Positions 16,058-18,097 of a stretch of 18,097 nucleotides of DNA are shown one piece after another. Positions within the stretch are counted from its first letter, which is position 1, and the number at the start of each line of letters is the position of its first letter. Source of the DNA: CALELF01 sp045617925 (GTDB lineage Bacteria > Synergistota > Synergistia > Synergistales > Synergistaceae); the NCBI GenBank assembly GCA_045617925.1, contig JAZLJR010000036.1:1-18097 (forward strand), given 5' to 3'. Under the pieces are notes generated by a model. The model saw only the letters and a program-made list of their open reading frames with translations. It was not told the DNA's origin and did not search any database. Position numbers and translations under genes: made by a program.

Positions 16058-16838
16058 ATTCGTATTTCCAGTGTCCGGAGCCAAGTTTCGTAAATCCGCT
16101 AAGGTGTGCAACAGCAGACATCAAAAATTTTACCCGTTTGCTGTCTGAATAAATTTCAACATTTACTGCGACCTGCTGTGTATCAAGGTTAAACGCAACT
16201 TCTCCTGTAACATTTGAAACATCATTTTTCAAAACCATGTTTGTAATTTTTACAACATTTTCTTGGTAGACAACATCTGCAGTCGCTTTTGAATAGGCAA
16301 AACAATCACCAAAACCTGGTATTGGCACATTCAATCTAATTGGAAATTCCACACGCCCTTGCCCTTTTGAGGCAGCAGAATCAACAAGGTCAAGATATAC
16401 ATCACCATGGAATGTAATAGCACCATTCAGCCTTATTCCCACAGGTCCATAAATATCTTGACTACCAGAAATCTTACCGGAAAGTCCCTTGGTAGCATCA
16501 AGTGTGAAAAATTTCCCTGTTTCATACTTCACGCCAAGTTCACCAGGAGCAAGGGTGATATTAAAGCCCATAAAGGTCGCAAGAGACTCTTGATCCCACT
16601 GCGCAATAATCTCTGACGAACCTGGAAGGACAAACTTGGAAGATGACACAGGGATTATCACAAGCTGTGGGGAGGACAAGCTTAATTTGTCTCCAATAGA
16701 CCATTTAAAGTTTTCAAAAACAACACGCTTGGCTGAAAAATTTGTATCTTCCAAAGCCACCACTGGCGATACACCTCCTAAAAAAAAGACTGCAAGGATA
16801 ACAAAACTTGCAAAAATACGTCTTATAAATTGATTCAT
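16047..16838 (-). CDS. Exported protein of unknown function, beta-rich
   Basis: I do not recognise this 263-residue protein with confidence. It has a signal peptide (1-28, cationic start, hydrophobic core, VVA|LED) and no lipobox cysteine or further membrane helix, so it is probably periplasmic. The rest is rich in alternating beta-strand patterns: GLSGKISGSQDIYGPVGIRL, a later GRVEFPIRLNVPIPGFGD stretch, and ITNMVLKNDVSNVTGEVAFNL. That rhythm recalls AsmA/GspN-like envelope proteins, but this is only a resemblance. The ATG is 7 bp after the surE stop. The AGGAGG lies 13 nt upstream, a long spacing, and no better start exists because the frame closes upstream. It is last in the protease-surE run, and the rnpB promoter starts inside its 3' end. 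Confidence 0.6.
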   Translation of the reverse strand: MNQFIRRIFASFVILAVFFLGGVSPVVALEDTNFSAKRVVFENFKWSIGDKLSLSSPQLVIIPVSSSKFVLPGSSEIIAQWDQESLATFMGFNITLAPGELGVKYETGKFFTLDATKGLSGKISGSQDIYGPVGIRLNGAITFHGDVYLDLVDSAASKGQGRVEFPIRLNVPIPGFGDCFAYSKATADVVYQENVVKITNMVLKNDVSNVTGEVAFNLDTQQVAVNVEIYSDSKRVKFLMSAVAHLSGFTKLGSGHWKYEFAN

Positions 16839-16845
16839 TAGAAAG

Positions 16846-17637
16846 TCAATCCCTCCTCTTAAAATATTCTCTCAATTCTTCAAATTCTTTCGTATTAGTC
16901 ATATCGCGCTGCACGGGGGTAACAGACACATACCCCTTGTCAACTGCCGTCACATCAAACGTGGGAGAATGAATGTCAAATGGTTTGCCCCCAAGGGTCA
17001 CCCATATATCACTCTCTGTTTTTGATATCACATGGACAGCATCTTCATAGCGACGAATGCCCTGCGTTGTGGCAAGAACACCTTTAATTTCTGACAGAGG
17101 CAAATTTGGCACGTTGATATTATAAAGAAAATAACAATTGTCACGAGTCTTTAAAAATTCTATAAAATCAATCGCTACCTTCACAGCTGTTTCATAATGC
17201 TGATAGCCAGAAATTGACGAAGATACAAGCGAAATTGCAAAGGAAGGGATCTCATGCAAATACCCCTCAAGAGCAGCACAAAATGTGCCAGAGTAGGTAA
17301 TGTCATCGCCTAAATTAGGACCAAAATTTATACCGGATATTACCAAGTCAAATTTTGGCAAGATATGTTTTGCCACGCCAACACAATCTGTAGGTGTACT
17401 GGTCAAAGAATACATTTCAATATCATCTGGCAAATCAAAGGTCTGAGAAGAGATTTTTATCACATGTAAAGGTTTGTTCATTGTCATTGAGTGTCCTGTA
17501 CCACTCTTGTCCTCACTTGGTGCCATGATAGTTACGGAATAACCACACTGTGAAAGTGCACAAGCAAGCATGTGTATACCAACAGCAGTGTAACCGTCAT
17601 CGTTTGTTAGTAATATTCGTTTTGGATTAAAGTTCAT
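16846..17637 (-). CDS. surE: 5'/3'-nucleotidase SurE
   Basis: A metal-dependent phosphatase that removes the phosphate from nucleoside 5'- and 3'-monophosphates (and in some species short polyphosphate); a cytosolic survival protein. The 263 residues are the normal length. Metal and substrate residues are present: D13 and D14 in TNDDG (11-15), S45 in KSGTGHS, N104 in SGINFGPNLG (101-110), and the conserved DITYSGT (112-118) leading to AALEG. The ATG follows the stop of the M50 protease gene with a single base between (TAAAATG), which suggests coupled translation; the Shine-Dalgarno is weak (GGTG). The exported-protein gene follows after 8 bp. Confidence 0.96.
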   Translation of the reverse strand: MNFNPKRILLTNDDGYTAVGIHMLACALSQCGYSVTIMAPSEDKSGTGHSMTMNKPLHVIKISSQTFDLPDDIEMYSLTSTPTDCVGVAKHILPKFDLVISGINFGPNLGDDITYSGTFCAALEGYLHEIPSFAISLVSSSISGYQHYETAVKVAIDFIEFLKTRDNCYFLYNINVPNLPLSEIKGVLATTQGIRRYEDAVHVISKTESDIWVTLGGKPFDIHSPTFDVTAVDKGYVSVTPVQRDMTNTKEFEELREYFKRRD

Positions 17638-17638
17638 T

Positions 17639-18097
17639 TTAGATAAGCACCAACTTAAATAAGAATGTAAAGATAGGATTCATAATAACAGGAAGAATAT
17701 TTGTTGCAAGCAGTAAAAGCACGACAAAAATGCCATATTGCTCAAGGCGATACCAAAGATAAGACAAGCGAGGTGGCAGGAACAGAAAAAGCACACGCGA
17801 ACCGTCAAGCGGAGGAATCGGAATAAGATTGAAAGCGGCAAGTCCTATGTTCGTATAAATCATAGCGCGAAGAAACCCGACCGCTCCGTATGATGTGAAA
17901 AGCGCAGGAAAAAGCCTGGCAAAGTGAATACAAACAAAAGCGGTAAGCACATTGCCAAGAGGACCAGCAAGCGCTACAAGTGTAAAATCTCTCTTTGGCT
18001 TTTTGAAATAACGAACGTCTATCGGCACTGGACGCGCCCAACCAAAGTGAAAAAACAAAAGACACGCCGCACCAAGAAGGTCAAAATGGGCAAATGG
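17639..18097 (-). CDS. Site-2 protease family intramembrane metalloprotease (M50), N-terminus missing
   Basis: The last 152 residues of a polytopic membrane zinc protease of family M50; the frame is open to the window edge. The visible part has the family's FGWARPVPID segment, then ALAGPLGNVLTA in a membrane helix, and FNLIPIPPLDGSRVL, the motif that supplies the third zinc ligand (the Asp of LDG). Hydrophobic segments follow to the C-terminus. The HExxH zinc motif lies beyond the edge. There is no PDZ domain in the visible part, so it resembles the short site-2 proteases rather than RseP; the substrate is unknown. The apparent start at 18058 is a TTG and is not the real start, because the conserved PFAHFDLLG segment continues upstream. 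It is translationally close to surE. Confidence 0.9.
   Translation of the reverse strand, partial: PFAHFDLLGAACLLFFHFGWARPVPIDVRYFKKPKRDFTLVALAGPLGNVLTAFVCIHFARLFPALFTSYGAVGFLRAMIYTNIGLAAFNLIPIPPLDGSRVLFLFLPPRLSYLWYRLEQYGIFVVLLLLATNILPVIMNPIFTFLFKLVLI

Noticed and set aside
17639..18058. A complete 139-residue membrane protein starting at 18058
   Set aside because: The codon there is TTG, and the conserved M50 sequence continues upstream to the window edge, so it is a truncated protease gene rather than a short one.

Overview
The window looks like chromosomal DNA of a low-GC diderm Firmicute, most likely of the class Negativicutes; the genus cannot be fixed by reading alone. Three things point there. 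A porin carries an N-terminal S-layer-homology (SLH) domain, a coiled coil and a C-terminal beta-barrel, the OmpM-type outer-membrane tether of that class. An ABC solute-binding protein has a plain signal peptidase I site instead of the lipobox usual in monoderm Firmicutes. The stress and repair genes are of Firmicute type (AddAB rather than RecBCD, and a CtsR-like box before clpB).

Layout. Positions 1-7386 (minus strand) hold a tight run: an SLH-less porin paralogue, then addB, then addA, which runs off the left edge. The 11-bp gap and the 8-bp overlap suggest one transcript, with the addB ribosome site overlapping the porin stop codon. Upstream of it, 7501-9093 (minus) is the full SLH porin with its own hairpin terminator. 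Its predicted leader is about 200 nt and contains two copies of a hexamer complementary to its own Shine-Dalgarno. The 369-bp divergent region 9094-9462 carries back-to-back promoters and a 9-bp direct repeat. To the right, on the plus strand, a small four-cysteine DUF1667 protein and a branched-chain-amino-acid-type binding protein (9463-10978) form a two-gene unit with no permease genes.

A bidirectional terminator at about 11014 separates these from the minus-strand stress operon clpB-htpG (11043-15501), which has a good sigma-A-type promoter followed at once by a CtsR-like operator. Next comes the RNase P RNA gene rnpB (15684-16023, minus) with its own promoter and terminator; its -35 element lies inside the end of the preceding gene. 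The right edge is a compact minus-strand run: a site-2 protease (M50, cut by the window edge), surE and an exported protein of unknown function.

The genes are mostly housekeeping: double-strand-break repair, protein disaggregation and folding, tRNA processing, nucleotide hydrolysis, envelope pores and solute capture. I see no transposase, integrase, CRISPR array, tRNA, prophage or evident defence island. No clearly new system is visible. The best leads are the porin-addBA coupling, the loss of the SLH tether in the second porin, the structured porin leader, the CtsR-like control of clpB-htpG, and the orphan DUF1667/binding-protein pair.
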